DNA of 64,000 bases from Rhizobiaceae bacterium (GTDB lineage: Bacteria; Pseudomonadota; Alphaproteobacteria; Rhizobiales; Rhizobiaceae): assembly GCA_019635695.1 (NCBI GenBank), contig JAHBYZ010000001.1, forward strand, positions 186,001 through 250,000, written 5' to 3'. Within the stretch, counting starts at the first letter, position 1. Each line of letters opens with the position of its first letter. The notes under the pieces were generated by a model. The model had not been told where the DNA came from. It saw nothing but the letters and a program-made list of their open reading frames with translations, and did not search any database. Below, piece by piece: positions 1 to 9,506 of the stretch. A program made the position numbers and the translations under genes.

Positions 1-2
1 TC

Positions 3-638
3 AACGAGGAGCTTCGCACCGACAATGCGAAGGCGCTCTGGGACCGCTATGGCGCCTACGTGGTCGCCATCGCGATCGCGCTGGTCGTCGGCACCGGCGC
101 CTGGGTTGCGTGGGACTACTGGACGCAGTCGCGCGCCAACACATCGGGCGACCAATTCAGCCAGGCGCTGGACCTTGCCAAGGAAGGCAAGACCGACGAG
201 GCGCTTGCCGTCCTTCAGACGCTCGAGGCGGAAGGTTATGGCAGCTACCCGCAGCTTGCCCGCCTTCGCCGCGCCACGGTGCTTGCCCAGCAGGACAAGC
301 CTGCCGAGGCGATTGCGGAATTCGACGCGGTGGTTGCGGACAGCTCGGTGCCGGAGCCCGTGCGCGACATGGCGCGGCTGCGCGCCGGCTATCTTCTGGT
401 CGATCACGGCAGCTATGCCGACGTGTCGTCGCGCGTCGAGGCGCTGACCGCGGAAACCAATGCATTGCGGCATTCCGCCCGCGAGGCGCTCGGTCTGTCC
501 GCCTGGAAGGAAGGCCGCGCGGCCGACGCGCTGACGCTGTTCGAGCAGATCGCCTCCGACGTCGGCGCACCGCGCAATGCGCGCGAGCGCGCCACGCTGA
601 TGGCGGAGCTGATCCGCGGCAGCGGCACCGGAAGCTAG
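3..638 (+). CDS. TPR-like inner-membrane protein (YfgM-type), 5' end cut by window
   Basis: The reading frame is open from the first bases, so the true start lies outside the window; 211 residues are visible. The visible start ([17 protein letters not shown]) is followed by one hydrophobic segment ([18 protein letters not shown]), then an alanine-rich helical region with TPR-like helix pairs. This is the layout of YfgM-type membrane-anchored TPR proteins, which assist folding or assembly of envelope proteins. In many alphaproteobacteria such a gene precedes der, and here der starts 12 bases downstream, so the two are probably cotranscribed. The family call rests on architecture and synteny; no catalytic motif is expected. 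Confidence 0.75.
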   Translation, partial: NEELRTDNAKALWDRYGAYVVAIAIALVVGTGAWVAWDYWTQSRANTSGDQFSQALDLAKEGKTDEALAVLQTLEAEGYGSYPQLARLRRATVLAQQDKPAEAIAEFDAVVADSSVPEPVRDMARLRAGYLLVDHGSYADVSSRVEALTAETNALRHSAREALGLSAWKEGRAADALTLFEQIASDVGAPRNARERATLMAELIRGSGTGS

Positions 639-649
639 CGGAGGCGGCA

Positions 650-2068
650 TTGGCCTTCCGGCTCGCCATCGTCGGACGGCCGAATGTCGGCAAGTCGACA
701 CTCTTCAACCGCCTCGCCGGCGCGAAGCTGGCGCTCGTCGACGACACGCCGGGCGTCACCCGCGACCGTCGCATCCATGCGGCGAAACTTCAGGACCTGC
801 GCTTCGAGGTGATCGACACGGCCGGCTTCGAGGAGGCCGCGCCCGCCTCGCTTGCCGCCCGCATGCGCCGCCAGACCGAGACGGCGATCGGCGAGGCCGA
901 CATCGTCGTCTTCATGGTCGATGCGCGCGCCGGCATCCTGCCCGACGACCGCGCCTTCGCCGACGTGGTGCGCCGCTCCGGCAAGCCGGTCGTGCTGGTC
1001 GCCAACAAGAGCGAGTCGCGCGCCGCCGAAGCCGGCGCGGTCGAGGCTTGGGAACTCGGCCTCGGCGAGCCGGTCGCCATCTCGTCAGAGCATGGGCTGG
1101 GCCTCCCCGATCTGCGCGACGCCATCGTGGAGGCGCTCGGCAAGGACCGGGCGCTCGCCAGCGACGAGGAATTCCACGGCGTCACCCATCAGCCGCTGAT
1201 CGGTGAGGACATCGCCGATCCCGACGCCGAGGAGCAGCCCGCCTACGACGCCACGAAGCCGCTGCGGCTGGCCGTGGTGGGCCGGCCCAACGCCGGCAAG
1301 TCGACGCTCATCAATGCGCTGATCGGCGAGGAGCGGCTGCTCACCGGCCCGGAAGCCGGCATCACCCGCGATTCTATCTCCGTCGATTGGGAATGGCGCG
1401 GCCGCCAGGTAAGGCTGTTCGACACCGCCGGCATGCGCCGCCGCGCCCGCGTGCAGGAGAAACTGGAAAAGCTCTCCGTTTCCGACGGGCTGCGGGCCAT
1501 GCGCTTTGCAGAGGTGGTGATCGTCTTGCTCGACGCGACGATCCCGTTCGAGAAGCAGGATCTGACAATCGTCGACCTGATCGCACGCGAGGGCAGGGGG
1601 CTGGTCCTGGCCTTCTCCAAATGGGACCTGATCGAGCACCCGCAGAAGACGCTGGCCGATCTGCGCGAGAAGACCGCGCGCCTGCTGCCGCAGGTGCGCG
1701 GTGTGCAGGCCGTCACGGTTTCAGCCGAGACCGGCCGCGGTCTCGACCGGTTGATGGACGCGGTGGTGAAGACCCACGAGGTGTGGAACCGTCGCATTTC
1801 CACCGGCCGCCTGAACCGCTGGCTGGAGGAGGCGTTGGCCCAGCATCCGCCGCCGGCGGTCGCGGGACGGCGCCTGAAGATCAAGTACATGACGCAGATC
1901 AAGACGCGGCCGCCCGGCTTCGTGCTCTCGTGCACGCGGCCTGACGCCGTGCCCGACAGCTATGTGCGCTACCTGGTCAACAGCCTGCGCGACGCCTTCG
2001 ACCTGCCGGGCGTGCCGATCCGCATCGCGCTGCGCGCCGGCGACAATCCCTACGCTCCAAAGAAGTAG
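650..2068 (+). CDS. der: Ribosome-assembly GTPase Der (EngA)
   Basis: A 472-residue protein with two consecutive GTPase domains, the defining Der layout, acting in 50S subunit maturation. The first domain has GRPNVGKST near residue 8, DTAGFEE and NKSE. The second has GRPNAGKST near residue 210, DTAGM and SKWD in place of NKxD. A C-terminal KH-like domain ends GDNPYAPKK, typical of the family. I chose the TTG at 650 because it directly precedes the first G1 loop ([11 protein letters not shown]), has GGAGG a few bases upstream, and gives the usual family length. The longer open frame upstream overlaps the TPR gene and is not conserved-looking. Confidence 0.95.
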   Translation: MAFRLAIVGRPNVGKSTLFNRLAGAKLALVDDTPGVTRDRRIHAAKLQDLRFEVIDTAGFEEAAPASLAARMRRQTETAIGEADIVVFMVDARAGILPDDRAFADVVRRSGKPVVLVANKSESRAAEAGAVEAWELGLGEPVAISSEHGLGLPDLRDAIVEALGKDRALASDEEFHGVTHQPLIGEDIADPDAEEQPAYDATKPLRLAVVGRPNAGKSTLINALIGEERLLTGPEAGITRDSISVDWEWRGRQVRLFDTAGMRRRARVQEKLEKLSVSDGLRAMRFAEVVIVLLDATIPFEKQDLTIVDLIAREGRGLVLAFSKWDLIEHPQKTLADLREKTARLLPQVRGVQAVTVSAETGRGLDRLMDAVVKTHEVWNRRISTGRLNRWLEEALAQHPPPAVAGRRLKIKYMTQIKTRPPGFVLSCTRPDAVPDSYVRYLVNSLRDAFDLPGVPIRIALRAGDNPYAPKK

Positions 2069-2273
2069 CAGCCGCGACATTCGGTCCGGCCTGCGGCTTG
2101 CCGCGGCTCTGCCGCACGCTGGCCCATATTGTGCCGCAGCGGCCCTTCAGTGCTGCCGCCGTGCCGCTTCGATTCGACCAAAAAAGCGCCGCCGCTCCGC
2201 CGTTAACGCGGCATCAAGGTTAAGGGACCATGATCGGGATACCTAAAGTTGTGTTGCGTCCCGGAGTGTTCCA

Positions 2274-3458
2274 GTGCGTGGTAGAGCAGTGATGCGGCAG
2301 TGGTCCGCGCCCTCGCCGAAGCGTTCCTTCTTCGCCCCCCTCATCGTCGGTATCGGCATCTGGCTCGGCTTCCCCACGGCCTCCGCGCTGCAGGACATGT
2401 CGGCTCTGGTGTCGGGTGCGGAAGCCGCCGGTCCGCGCTGGAACCAGGTGGTCGAGCGCTCCAGGGCCGGCTCGGTCCACCAGGCCGAACTTCCGTTCGT
2501 CGACGCAGGTCTAAGCACCGCGTCCGTATCGGGCTCGGGGATGACGGCGCCGGGACTTGGCACCGTTGCCCTGCGCGGCAAGGCCGCGGCCGAGGACACG
2601 CCGGACGAGGATCGCGTCAACCGCTCTGACAAGCGCGGCCGCATCGTGCGGATAGCGCCGGTGGCGCCGCCCAAGGCCTTCAATGCAGGCTCCGTGGTCG
2701 AGCGCACTTCCTCGCTGCTCGCACCCGAGATCGACGAGAACCTCAAGATGGCGTTCACGGCGCCCGACGACATCAAGGGGCGCGAAATACAGGTGGCAAC
2801 CGCGTTCTACGTGCGCCAGGAGCACAAACCTGAGCCCGGAGTGCCGTCGTACCTTGCCTCGCTGGTCAACAACGAGAAGGCCGACATCCTCGCCACGGCC
2901 TACGCGCCGCCCGAGCCGGACTTCGCCGTCGCTTCGCCCTTCGCCAGCCTGCTTCAGGAGGAGGATCCGAGCGGAGGCCGATTCATTCCGCCGGTCGGCG
3001 CCAAGGACCATGCCTGGTTGAGCCGGCCCCTGCCGGCTCATGTCTTTTCGGCGCCCGAGCAGAAATGTCTTGCCGAGGGTATCTATTTCGAGGCGCGGAG
3101 CGAAAGCGCTGAAGGTCAGGCCGCGGTCGCGCAGGTCATCCTCAACCGCGTTCGAAATCCCGCCTATCCTGACACCATCTGCGGCGTCGTCTACCAGAAC
3201 AAGACGTGGCGCAACCGCTGCCAGTTCTCCTTCGCCTGCGAGGGCAAGAAGCTGCGCGTCCTGAGCCCGGGGCACTTCCAGATGGCAAAGGAAATCGCGA
3301 TGGCGGTCACCGCCGGCAAGATCTTCCTGCCCGAAGTGGGCTCGTCCACGCACTACTATGCCACCTATGTGAACCCGCGCTGGGCGAAGCGCATGAACCG
3401 CACCGACAAGATCGGCCTGCACGTGTTCTACCGCACCAGGAACGGCGGCTGGGATTGA
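2274..3458 (+). CDS. SleB-type cell wall hydrolase
   Basis: A 394-residue protein with an N-terminal hydrophobic segment (PLIVGIGIWLGF) suggesting export or membrane anchoring, a long low-complexity linker, and a C-terminal hydrolase_2 (SleB-like) domain from about residue 265. Its signatures are CLAEGIYFEARSE, GQAAVAQVILNRV and the Trp/Cys-containing CQFSFACEG. Family members cleave peptidoglycan; related proteins act in spore cortex lysis, but this organism does not sporulate, so a wall-remodelling role is inferred. GTG at 2274 has a GGAG 8 bases upstream; ATG 2292 is an alternative. It stands alone between der and the atp cluster, with an AT-rich leader. Confidence 0.85.
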   Translation: MRGRAVMRQWSAPSPKRSFFAPLIVGIGIWLGFPTASALQDMSALVSGAEAAGPRWNQVVERSRAGSVHQAELPFVDAGLSTASVSGSGMTAPGLGTVALRGKAAAEDTPDEDRVNRSDKRGRIVRIAPVAPPKAFNAGSVVERTSSLLAPEIDENLKMAFTAPDDIKGREIQVATAFYVRQEHKPEPGVPSYLASLVNNEKADILATAYAPPEPDFAVASPFASLLQEEDPSGGRFIPPVGAKDHAWLSRPLPAHVFSAPEQKCLAEGIYFEARSESAEGQAAVAQVILNRVRNPAYPDTICGVVYQNKTWRNRCQFSFACEGKKLRVLSPGHFQMAKEIAMAVTAGKIFLPEVGSSTHYYATYVNPRWAKRMNRTDKIGLHVFYRTRNGGWD

Positions 3459-3530
3459 GGGCGTCCGCGGGGATTCTCCCCGCCCGCCGGCACGGCGGGG
3501 CCCGGCAAACGGCCAGACGCATTGTCGCAC

Positions 3531-3575
3531 CATCATAAATAGCTGATTTTATTCAGTAAAATACATCGTCTGCAT
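3531..3575 (+). promoter_or_regulatory. AT-rich probable promoter region of the atp cluster
   Basis: In otherwise GC-rich DNA the stretch before atpI is markedly AT-rich and contains an inverted repeat ATTTTA-ttcag-TAAAAT (3546-3562). This is the only obvious place for a promoter of atpI-atpB-atpE-atpF'-atpF. I could not assign convincing -35/-10 hexamers. Confidence 0.3.
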
Positions 3576-3685
3576 GGCCTCAGCCCGGCTTGACGGGTGA
3601 GGGGCTCCTAACTATGTTGCGCCCGACTTTGAGGCGGCCTTCCGGCAACGGAGGGCCGGCAACAGGGCTCGACGGGGAGGGCGCG

Positions 3686-4114
3686 ATGGCCGGGCCGGAC
3701 AGGCGGGGCAAGAGCGGTCTCCCGGGGGCGGGAAGCCAGCCCGGCGGCGCCGGCAGCGAACTCGACCGCAGACTGCGCGATCTGGACAGCGCGCTGGCGC
3801 AGAAGCGCCCGGCTCCTGAGGCCGAGGCGGAGCGGCAGCCGGTTGGCGGGTCGGCCGGTTTCGGCAACGCGCTGAGGCTGTCGAGCGAGTTTGTCGCCGC
3901 CATCATCGTCGGAGCGGGGCTCGGCTGGTTTTTCGACCGCCTTGCCGGGACGTCGCCGATCGGGCTGATCGTCCTGTTGCTTATCGGATTTGCCGCGGGC
4001 GTGCTCAACGTCATGCGCGCGGCGGGGCAGGTTGCGGAATTTGGCGCCGTGGGGCGCGCCGGGGACGGCGGTTCACCGGGCAAGGATGGGGACGGCGGTC
4101 CCAAAGATAAGTAG
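3686..4114 (+). CDS. atpI: ATP synthase protein I
   Basis: A small membrane protein (142 residues from the ATG at 3686) at the head of the F0 genes. An acidic/basic N-terminal part with the AtpI-like motif ELDRRLRDLD precedes two hydrophobic helices (FVAAIIVGAGLGWFFDRL and GLIVLLLIGFAAGVLNV), then a glycine-rich tail. AtpI helps assemble the c-ring and is often weakly conserved. I chose ATG 3686 because a strong GGGGAGG lies just upstream; the frame is open from 3590, which would add 32 non-conserved-looking residues. The rest of the F0 operon follows on the same strand. Confidence 0.85.
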   Translation: MAGPDRRGKSGLPGAGSQPGGAGSELDRRLRDLDSALAQKRPAPEAEAERQPVGGSAGFGNALRLSSEFVAAIIVGAGLGWFFDRLAGTSPIGLIVLLLIGFAAGVLNVMRAAGQVAEFGAVGRAGDGGSPGKDGDGGPKDK

Positions 4115-4144
4115 GCGCTTGGCGCCAGTCGTAAGGAGGGCCGG

Positions 4145-4894
4145 TTGGCCAACGACCCGATCCATCAGTTCCAGATCTCGAAGATCGTTCCGATCGAGAT
4201 CGGCGGCCTCGACTTCTCGTTCACGAACTCGTCCGCCTTCATGGTTGCCACGGTCGTGCTTGCCGGCGGCTTCCTGTATCTGACCACATCGAGCCGCGGC
4301 CTGATCCCCAGCCGCCTGCAGTCGGTTTCGGAGATGTCCTACGAGTTCGTCGCGGGCATGCTGAGGGAATCGGCCGGCACGCACGGGATGAAATTCTTCC
4401 CGCTCGTCTTCTCGCTTTTCATGTTCGTGCTGGTGGCTAACCTCATCGGCATGTTCCCCTACTTTTTCACCGTGACGAGCCACATCATCGTCACCTTCGC
4501 CCTCGCCATGCTGGTGATTGGCACGGTGCTGGTCTACGGCTTCTGGAAGCACGGCTTCGGCTTCCTCAAGCTGTTCGTGCCGAGCGGCGTTCCCATGGTC
4601 CTGCTGCCGCTGGTCGTGGCGATCGAGATCATCTCCTTCCTGTCGCGTCCCATCAGCCTGTCGGTGCGTCTGTTCGCCAACATGCTGGCCGGGCACATCA
4701 CGCTGAAGGTCTTCGCCGGCTTCATCACGATGCTTGGCAGCCTCGGTGCGGTCGGCGTCGCTGGCGCCGTGCTGCCGCTGTTTATGACGGTCGCGCTGAC
4801 CGGCCTCGAATTCCTCGTCGCGTTCCTGCAGGCATACGTCTTCGCGATCCTGACCTGCATGTACCTGAACGACGCCATCCACCCCGGACACTGA
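4145..4894 (+). CDS. atpB: F0F1 ATP synthase subunit a
   Basis: This 249-residue polytopic membrane protein forms the proton half-channels of F0 against the c-ring. The conserved helix [18 protein letters not shown] carries the essential arginine, and the C-terminal helix ([21 protein letters not shown]) has the family's conserved Glu/Gln. The start is TTG at 4145 ([21 protein letters not shown]), supported by GTAAGGAGGG just upstream and by length. The gene lies 30 bases after atpI and 51 bases before atpE. The F1 genes are not in the window, consistent with the split F0/F1 arrangement usual in alphaproteobacteria. Confidence 0.97.
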   Translation: MANDPIHQFQISKIVPIEIGGLDFSFTNSSAFMVATVVLAGGFLYLTTSSRGLIPSRLQSVSEMSYEFVAGMLRESAGTHGMKFFPLVFSLFMFVLVANLIGMFPYFFTVTSHIIVTFALAMLVIGTVLVYGFWKHGFGFLKLFVPSGVPMVLLPLVVAIEIISFLSRPISLSVRLFANMLAGHITLKVFAGFITMLGSLGAVGVAGAVLPLFMTVALTGLEFLVAFLQAYVFAILTCMYLNDAIHPGH

Positions 4895-4945
4895 TCCGGT
4901 TCCATTCACCCAGTTCAATCGAACGTCTTCTCAAGGAGTTTCATC

Positions 4946-5170
4946 ATGGAAGAAGCAGCAGCCAAGGCCATCGGCGCCGGTCTCGCCACCATCGGCATGG
5001 GCGGCGCCGCCATCGGCGTGGGCAACATCTTCGGCAACTTCCTGTCGGGCGCCCTGCGCAACCCCTCGGCCGCCGACGGCCAGTTCGCCCGCCTGATCTT
5101 CGGCTTCGCCGTGACCGAAGCGCTGGGCATCTTCTCGCTGCTCGTCGCACTGCTCCTGCTGTTCGCCTGA
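4946..5170 (+). CDS. atpE: F0F1 ATP synthase subunit c
   Basis: A 74-residue proteolipid of two membrane helices that oligomerises into the c-ring. The first helix is glycine-rich ([17 protein letters not shown]), the polar loop is RNPSA, and the second helix has the ion-binding carboxylate Glu58 in [20 protein letters not shown] lies upstream of the ATG. It sits between atpB and the b' gene. Length and motif order match alphaproteobacterial proton-coupled c subunits; no sodium-binding signature is apparent. Confidence 0.97.
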   Translation: MEEAAAKAIGAGLATIGMGGAAIGVGNIFGNFLSGALRNPSAADGQFARLIFGFAVTEALGIFSLLVALLLLFA

Positions 5171-5236
5171 TCGCGCCTGAAAGGTGCAATGCCGGCCGCG
5201 GCTTTCGCGGCTGGTCGGTGATACAGGATCCGTACG

Positions 5237-5776
5237 ATGTTCATCGCTACAGCATACGCGGCCGAAGAGGCCGGGGCGCACGCGCCAAATGCGGGCTTCC
5301 CGCCATTTGATGCGTCGACCTTCCCCTCCCAGCTCCTGTGGCTGGCCATTACGTTCGGGCTCTTCTTTATCTTCCTGAAGAAGGTCGTGCTGCCGCGCAT
5401 CGGCGGTATCCTGGAAGTGCGACGCGATCGCATCGCGTCCGATCTCGACCAGGCCGCGCGCATGAAGGACGAGGCCGACGCTGCCATCGCCGCTTACGAG
5501 CAGGAGCTGGCCGACGCCCGCGCCCGCGCCAACGCCATCGGCCAGGAGGCCCGCGATGGCGCCAAGGCCGGAGCCGAAGCCGAGCGCAAGAAGGTCGAGG
5601 CCGACCTCGACGCGAAGCTGGCCTCAGCCGAGGACCGCATCGCGACAATCAAGCAGACCGCGCTTCGCGACGTCGGCGTGATCGCCGAGGACACGGCAGC
5701 TGCCATCGTGCAGGAGCTCGTCGGCGGCAAGGTCGACAAGGCCGCGGTCACCGCCGCGGTTCGGCAGGCGAGCTAG
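5237..5776 (+). CDS. atpF': F0F1 ATP synthase subunit b' (first b-type gene)
   Basis: A 179-residue peripheral-stalk subunit with a short polar N-terminus, a single membrane helix ([21 protein letters not shown]), then a long Ala/Glu/Arg-rich coiled coil to the C-terminus. Two tandem b-type genes are normal in photosynthetic and many non-photosynthetic alphaproteobacteria, where b and b' form a heterodimeric stator. This copy has the longer N-terminal segment typical of b' (also called atpG or atpF2). It ends 9 bases before atpF, indicating translational linkage. Confidence 0.93.
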   Translation: MFIATAYAAEEAGAHAPNAGFPPFDASTFPSQLLWLAITFGLFFIFLKKVVLPRIGGILEVRRDRIASDLDQAARMKDEADAAIAAYEQELADARARANAIGQEARDGAKAGAEAERKKVEADLDAKLASAEDRIATIKQTALRDVGVIAEDTAAAIVQELVGGKVDKAAVTAAVRQAS

Positions 5777-5785
5777 GAGCGGACC

Positions 5786-6265
5786 ATGGACGCCACATTC
5801 TGGGCAACCGTAGGCCTCGTCATCTTCCTCGGCATCGCCGTCTATTTCGGCGTGCCTGGAATGCTCGGCCGTTCGCTCGACGCCCGCGCCGAGCGCATCA
5901 AGTCGGAGCTCGAGGAAGCACGCCGGCTGCGCGAGGAAGCGCAGCAGCTGCTTGCCGAATATCAGCGCAAGCGCAAGGAAGCCGAGCGCGAGGCCGGCGA
6001 CATCGTCGCGGCGGCCAAGCGCGAAGCCGAGGCGCTCGTTGCCGACGCCCGCACCAAGACCGAGGAATATGTCGCCCGCCGCACCGTCATGGCCGAGCAG
6101 AAGATCGCCCAGGCCGAGCGCGACGCTGTCAACGAGGTGCGTTCGCGCGCCGTCGACATCGCCATCGAGGCAGCCGGCAAGCTTCTCGCCGGCAAGGTCG
6201 ACCAGAAGCTCGGGGCCGAGCTGTTCAAGGCCTCGCTCAAGGATGTTCGCGGCAGGTTGAACTGA
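5786..6265 (+). CDS. atpF: F0F1 ATP synthase subunit b
   Basis: A 159-residue second stalk subunit: an N-terminal membrane helix (FWATVGLVIFLGIAVYFGV) followed by a charged coiled coil (ELEEARRLREEAQQLL onward) that reaches up to F1 delta. It pairs with the b' product of the gene just upstream. GGAGCGG lies upstream of the ATG. It is the last gene of the F0 cluster, with a terminator-like hairpin about 25 bases after the stop, facing the convergent rnhB gene. Confidence 0.95.
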   Translation: MDATFWATVGLVIFLGIAVYFGVPGMLGRSLDARAERIKSELEEARRLREEAQQLLAEYQRKRKEAEREAGDIVAAAKREAEALVADARTKTEEYVARRTVMAEQKIAQAERDAVNEVRSRAVDIAIEAAGKLLAGKVDQKLGAELFKASLKDVRGRLN

Positions 6266-6290
6266 GACCCTTTTGTCGGGGGACAACTTA

Positions 6291-6323
6291 AGCGCTGCGC
6301 GGTCTTCCGCGCGGTGCTTTTGC
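6291..6323 (+). terminator. Probable intrinsic terminator after atpF
   Basis: A GC-rich hairpin (AGC-3 nt-GCGCGG / CCGCGC-3 nt-GCT arms around a TCTT loop) is followed by TTTTGCTTT. It lies between the convergent atpF and rnhB genes and could end the atp transcript. The stem contains a 3-bp mismatch. Confidence 0.5.
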
Positions 6324-6358
6324 TTTCGGGGGCCTGTGTTCAGGTGGGCTTGCGCCGC

Positions 6359-7036
6359 TCAGGCGGCCTGTTCGCTGGCCGGCGCGTCGACCTTGAAAGG
6401 CGAGAAGCTCAATCTGTGCAGCCGCGGCGCCGCGCCATGGGCGCCGATCGCAGCGCGATGCTGCGCCGTCGCGTAACCCATGTGGCTTGAGAACCCGTAG
6501 GCCGGGTGCACGTCGCAGCAGCGGCGCATCATCGCGTCTCGTGTCACCTTGGCGACGATCGACGCCGCGGCGATGGACTGCGAGATCTGGTCTCCCTTCA
6601 CCACCGCGCGGCCCTCGCAGCGCAGGCCGGGCGGCACGTCGCGGCCGTCCGCCAGTGCCAGAAGCGGCGCCACCGAAAGTCCGGCCAGCGCGCGGCGCAT
6701 GGCCTCGAGGCTGGCCCGCAGGATGTTGATCTCGTCGATGGCCTTCGCCGCCACCGAGGCGACCGACACGGAGATCGCCGCGGCCATGATCTCGACATGC
6801 AGCGCTTCGCGGGCCGCCGCGTCGAGGCGTTTGGAATCGTCCAGACCGTCGGGAATGCGGTCGGGATCGAGGATGACCGCCGCTGCCACCACCGGGCCGG
6901 CGAGCGGCCCGCGGCCGGCCTCGTCCAGCCCGGCCACGGGCCAGCGCCCTGCCGCCCGCGCCCGCGTTTCGATGGCGAAGTCGGGGCGCACGGGCAGGAC
7001 GAAGAGGGACGGAGAATCGGGAACCGCGCGAGCCAT
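6359..7036 (-). CDS. rnhB: Ribonuclease HII
   Basis: A 225-residue enzyme (from ATG 7036) that cleaves RNA in RNA-DNA hybrids, including single ribonucleotides in DNA. The metal-binding site is visible as [12 protein letters not shown] (Asp38, Glu39), followed by [14 protein letters not shown] and [20 protein letters not shown], all RNase HII signatures. The frame is open to 7075, but the ATG at 7036 gives a normal-length N-terminus. It is convergent with atpF and lies downstream of the radical SAM gene on the same strand, with a gap of about 140 bases. Confidence 0.95.
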   Translation of the reverse strand: MARAVPDSPSLFVLPVRPDFAIETRARAAGRWPVAGLDEAGRGPLAGPVVAAAVILDPDRIPDGLDDSKRLDAAAREALHVEIMAAAISVSVASVAAKAIDEINILRASLEAMRRALAGLSVAPLLALADGRDVPPGLRCEGRAVVKGDQISQSIAAASIVAKVTRDAMMRRCCDVHPAYGFSSHMGYATAQHRAAIGAHGAAPRLHRLSFSPFKVDAPASEQAA

Positions 7037-7177
7037 GGTGCGGCGAGGCTTGCACGCGGTCCCGATTCTCCGCAAGGCCTGCCCGCATTCGGGGCGGAGG
7101 GGCAGGCCGCCGTCGGCATTAGTGGGGACGGGAACGCCGGACGGGTCAGGTTCGCCGCGCGGACGCGGCGATGTTCT

Positions 7178-8332
7178 TCAAAGCAGGATCAGCTGCTCGG
7201 CGCCGGAGCGCGGCGAGTGAAACAGATCGGTGCGCAGCCGCCGCCGCTCGGTATTCAGGCCGAGCCGTTTGGCCGCGATCTCGAAGCGCCGGCCGATCTG
7301 CCAGGCGTAGGGGCCCGCGCCGCGCATGCGCTTGCCGAACTCGGCATCGTAGTCCTTGCCGCCCCGCATCGAGCGCACCAGCGACATCACATGCCGGAAG
7401 CGGTCGGGATAATGCCGCAGGAGCCAGTCCTTGAAGATCGGCGACACCTCCAGCGGCAGCCGCAGGATGACGTAGCCTGCCTCCTTTGCGCCGGCCTGCA
7501 TCGCCGATTCCAGGATGCGCTCGATCTCGGCATCGTTGAGGCCGGGGATCACCGGCCCGATCATCACTGAAGTCGGAATGCCCGCCTCGGTCAGCGTCCG
7601 GATCGTTTCCAGTCGCCTCGACGGCGTCGCCGCGCGCGGCTCCATGGTACGCGCGAGCCGCCGGTCGAGCGTCGTCACCGACAGCGCCACCTTGGCCAAT
7701 CCCTTCGCCGCCATCCGCGACAGGATGTCGACGTCCCGCGTCACCAGCGCCGACTTCGTCACAATGCCGACCGGGTGGTTGTGCGTCTCCAGCACCTCCA
7801 GCACCTCGCGCATGATGCGGTATTCCTTCTCGATCGGCTGGTAGGGATCGGTGTTGGTGCCGATCGCGATGGTCTTCGGCTGATAGCCTTCCTTGCCGAG
7901 CTCGCGCTCCAGAAGCTTCGCCGCGTCGGGCTTGGCGAACAGCTTGGACTCGAAGTCCAGCCCCGGCGACAGCCCCATATAGGCGTGCGTCGGCCGGGCG
8001 AAGCAGTAGACGCAGCCGTGCTCGCAGCCCCGATAGGGATTGATAGAGCGATCGAACGAGATGTCGGGAGAATCGTTGCGCGTGATGATCTGGCGCGGCT
8101 TCTCGACCTGCACCTCGGTCTTGAATGGCGGCAATTCCTCGATCGAATCCCAACCGTCGTCGAAGACGTGCCGCGAGATCGTCTCGTAGCGTCCCGAAGG
8201 GTTCACGCCGGCGCCGCGCCCACGCATCCGTTCGCTGTGCACCCGTACGCCGCTGTCTTCGATCAGCGCATTGGCCATCGCCGCATCTCCGCCTTTGAAG
8301 GCAGCAATGTCGGCCCGCGTGATCTGTTCCAT
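7178..8332 (-). CDS. PA0069-family radical SAM protein
   Basis: A 384-residue radical SAM enzyme with the [4Fe-4S] cysteine triad Cys103/Cys107/Cys110 in RGCEHGCVYC. The downstream GTNTDPYQP and the length match the PA0069 subfamily, distantly similar to spore photoproduct lyase. The substrate of this subfamily is not established, so only the chemistry (SAM cleavage to a 5'-deoxyadenosyl radical) can be stated. ATG 8332 has GGAGAAGCGCC upstream. The rnhB neighbour is a common Rhizobiales arrangement and does not by itself imply a shared pathway. Confidence 0.88.
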   Translation of the reverse strand: MEQITRADIAAFKGGDAAMANALIEDSGVRVHSERMRGRGAGVNPSGRYETISRHVFDDGWDSIEELPPFKTEVQVEKPRQIITRNDSPDISFDRSINPYRGCEHGCVYCFARPTHAYMGLSPGLDFESKLFAKPDAAKLLERELGKEGYQPKTIAIGTNTDPYQPIEKEYRIMREVLEVLETHNHPVGIVTKSALVTRDVDILSRMAAKGLAKVALSVTTLDRRLARTMEPRAATPSRRLETIRTLTEAGIPTSVMIGPVIPGLNDAEIERILESAMQAGAKEAGYVILRLPLEVSPIFKDWLLRHYPDRFRHVMSLVRSMRGGKDYDAEFGKRMRGAGPYAWQIGRRFEIAAKRLGLNTERRRLRTDLFHSPRSGAEQLILL

Positions 8333-8466
8333 GGCGCTTCTCCGCCGGCCGTGCTGGCCGCGATTCGATGAAACTATTCCTATCCGGCGATGTCGAACAA
8401 AGCAAGAACAATCTGCGGGGTTTGCGCAAACTGGCCAGCGAGGCGGCTTTGCGATAAGCGGCAGGC

Positions 8467-8958
8467 ATGCTGACGGTTCTGATCGAGACGCTGAACGACG
8501 AGGAGCGGCTGGCGCGCACGCTGGCCTCGCTGGTCGGCGGCGCGGTCGAGGGCGTCGTGCGCGAGGTCGTCGTCTGCGACCGCGGCTCGATCGACCAGAC
8601 CGGATTGGTGGCAGACCATGCCGGCTGCCTGTGGCTCGAGCATGCCGACCTTGCCGCCGGCATCCGCCGCGCGCGCGGCGACTGGTTGCTGCTGCTGGAG
8701 CCCGGCGCGCGGCTGGTTCCCGGCTGGCCCGAGCCGGTGCTGCGCCATGCGTCGGAGGTGGCCGCGCCGGCGCGCTTCACGCGCTCGCGCGCCGGCGCGC
8801 CGCGCTTCCTGTCGAGACTCTTCCTGCCGCGCCGCCCGCTCGCCGACGGCCTCCTGATCTCGAAGCGTCAGGCGGTCGCGCTTGCTGCCAGGGGGCCTCT
8901 GGCGCCGCGCGGAGTGCGCCGGCTCGCCGCCGAAATTGTTGTGGCGCCGCGGCGCTAG
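8467..8958 (+). CDS. Short glycosyltransferase-2-like protein
   Basis: A 163-residue protein that starts like GT-A family 2 glycosyltransferases (MLTVLIETLNDEERLARTLASL, then EVVVCDRGSIDQT where a sugar-nucleotide site would lie, then RARGDWLLLLEPG). It lacks a clear DxD motif (LLEPGARL occupies that position) and is much shorter than active family members. It may be a reduced or regulatory relative. It is divergent from the radical SAM gene, and its stop codon overlaps the stop of the convergent moaB by two bases. Confidence 0.6.
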   Translation: MLTVLIETLNDEERLARTLASLVGGAVEGVVREVVVCDRGSIDQTGLVADHAGCLWLEHADLAAGIRRARGDWLLLLEPGARLVPGWPEPVLRHASEVAAPARFTRSRAGAPRFLSRLFLPRRPLADGLLISKRQAVALAARGPLAPRGVRRLAAEIVVAPRR

Positions 8959-9506
8959 CTCTTGGCTCCGCGCTTCAGGTGCTCGTCAAGCCGCGGCATG
9001 ATCTCGACGAAATTGCAGGGCATGTGGCGATAGTCGAGCTGGGCCTTGATGATACCGTCCCAGGCGTCCTTGCAGGCCCCTGGCGAGCCGGGCAGCACGA
9101 ACACGAAAGTGGTGCCGATCAGCCCCGCCGTGGCGCGTGACTGGATGGTCGACACGCCGATCTTGTCGAACGAGATGCGATGGAACACGGCAGAGAAGCC
9201 GTCCATGCGCTTGTCGAACAGCGGCTCCAGCGCCTCCGGCGTCACGTCGCGCCCGGTGAAGCCGGTGCCGCCGGTGGTGATGACCACATCGACGGTCGGG
9301 TCCGCGGCCCAGCCTTTCACGACCGTGCGGATTTCCTCCGCATCGTCCTTCGCAATGGCCCGCGCCGCGAGCTGATGGCCGGCGTCGGTTATGCGGTCGG
9401 CCAGTGTCTGGCCGGACTTGTCGTCGGCCATGGTGCGCGTATCGGACACCGTCAGCACGGCGATGCCGACCGGGATGAAGGCTCGTGCCTCGTCAATCTT
9501 GCCCAT
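8955..9506 (-). CDS. moaB: Molybdenum cofactor biosynthesis protein B
   Basis: A 183-residue MoaB/Mog-fold protein that acts in adenylylation of molybdopterin. Motifs are the N-terminal VLTVSDTRT, the nucleotide-binding TTGGTGFTGRDVTPEAL, and the C-terminal LPGSPGACKDAW. ATG 9506 gives the normal N-terminus (MGKIDEARAFIPVGIAVLTVSD); the open frame to 9674 runs into ispE and is not conserved-looking. It overlaps the 3' end of ispE by 14 bases, so the two are probably translationally coupled, and its stop overlaps that of the opposing glycosyltransferase-like gene. Confidence 0.92.
   Translation of the reverse strand: MGKIDEARAFIPVGIAVLTVSDTRTMADDKSGQTLADRITDAGHQLAARAIAKDDAEEIRTVVKGWAADPTVDVVITTGGTGFTGRDVTPEALEPLFDKRMDGFSAVFHRISFDKIGVSTIQSRATAGLIGTTFVFVLPGSPGACKDAWDGIIKAQLDYRHMPCNFVEIMPRLDEHLKRGAKS

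Noticed and set aside
2202..2224. Two TTAA half-sites upstream of the SleB-type hydrolase as a CtrA box
   Set aside because: Spacing is 13 bases instead of the 7 expected for the CtrA consensus, so no support beyond chance.
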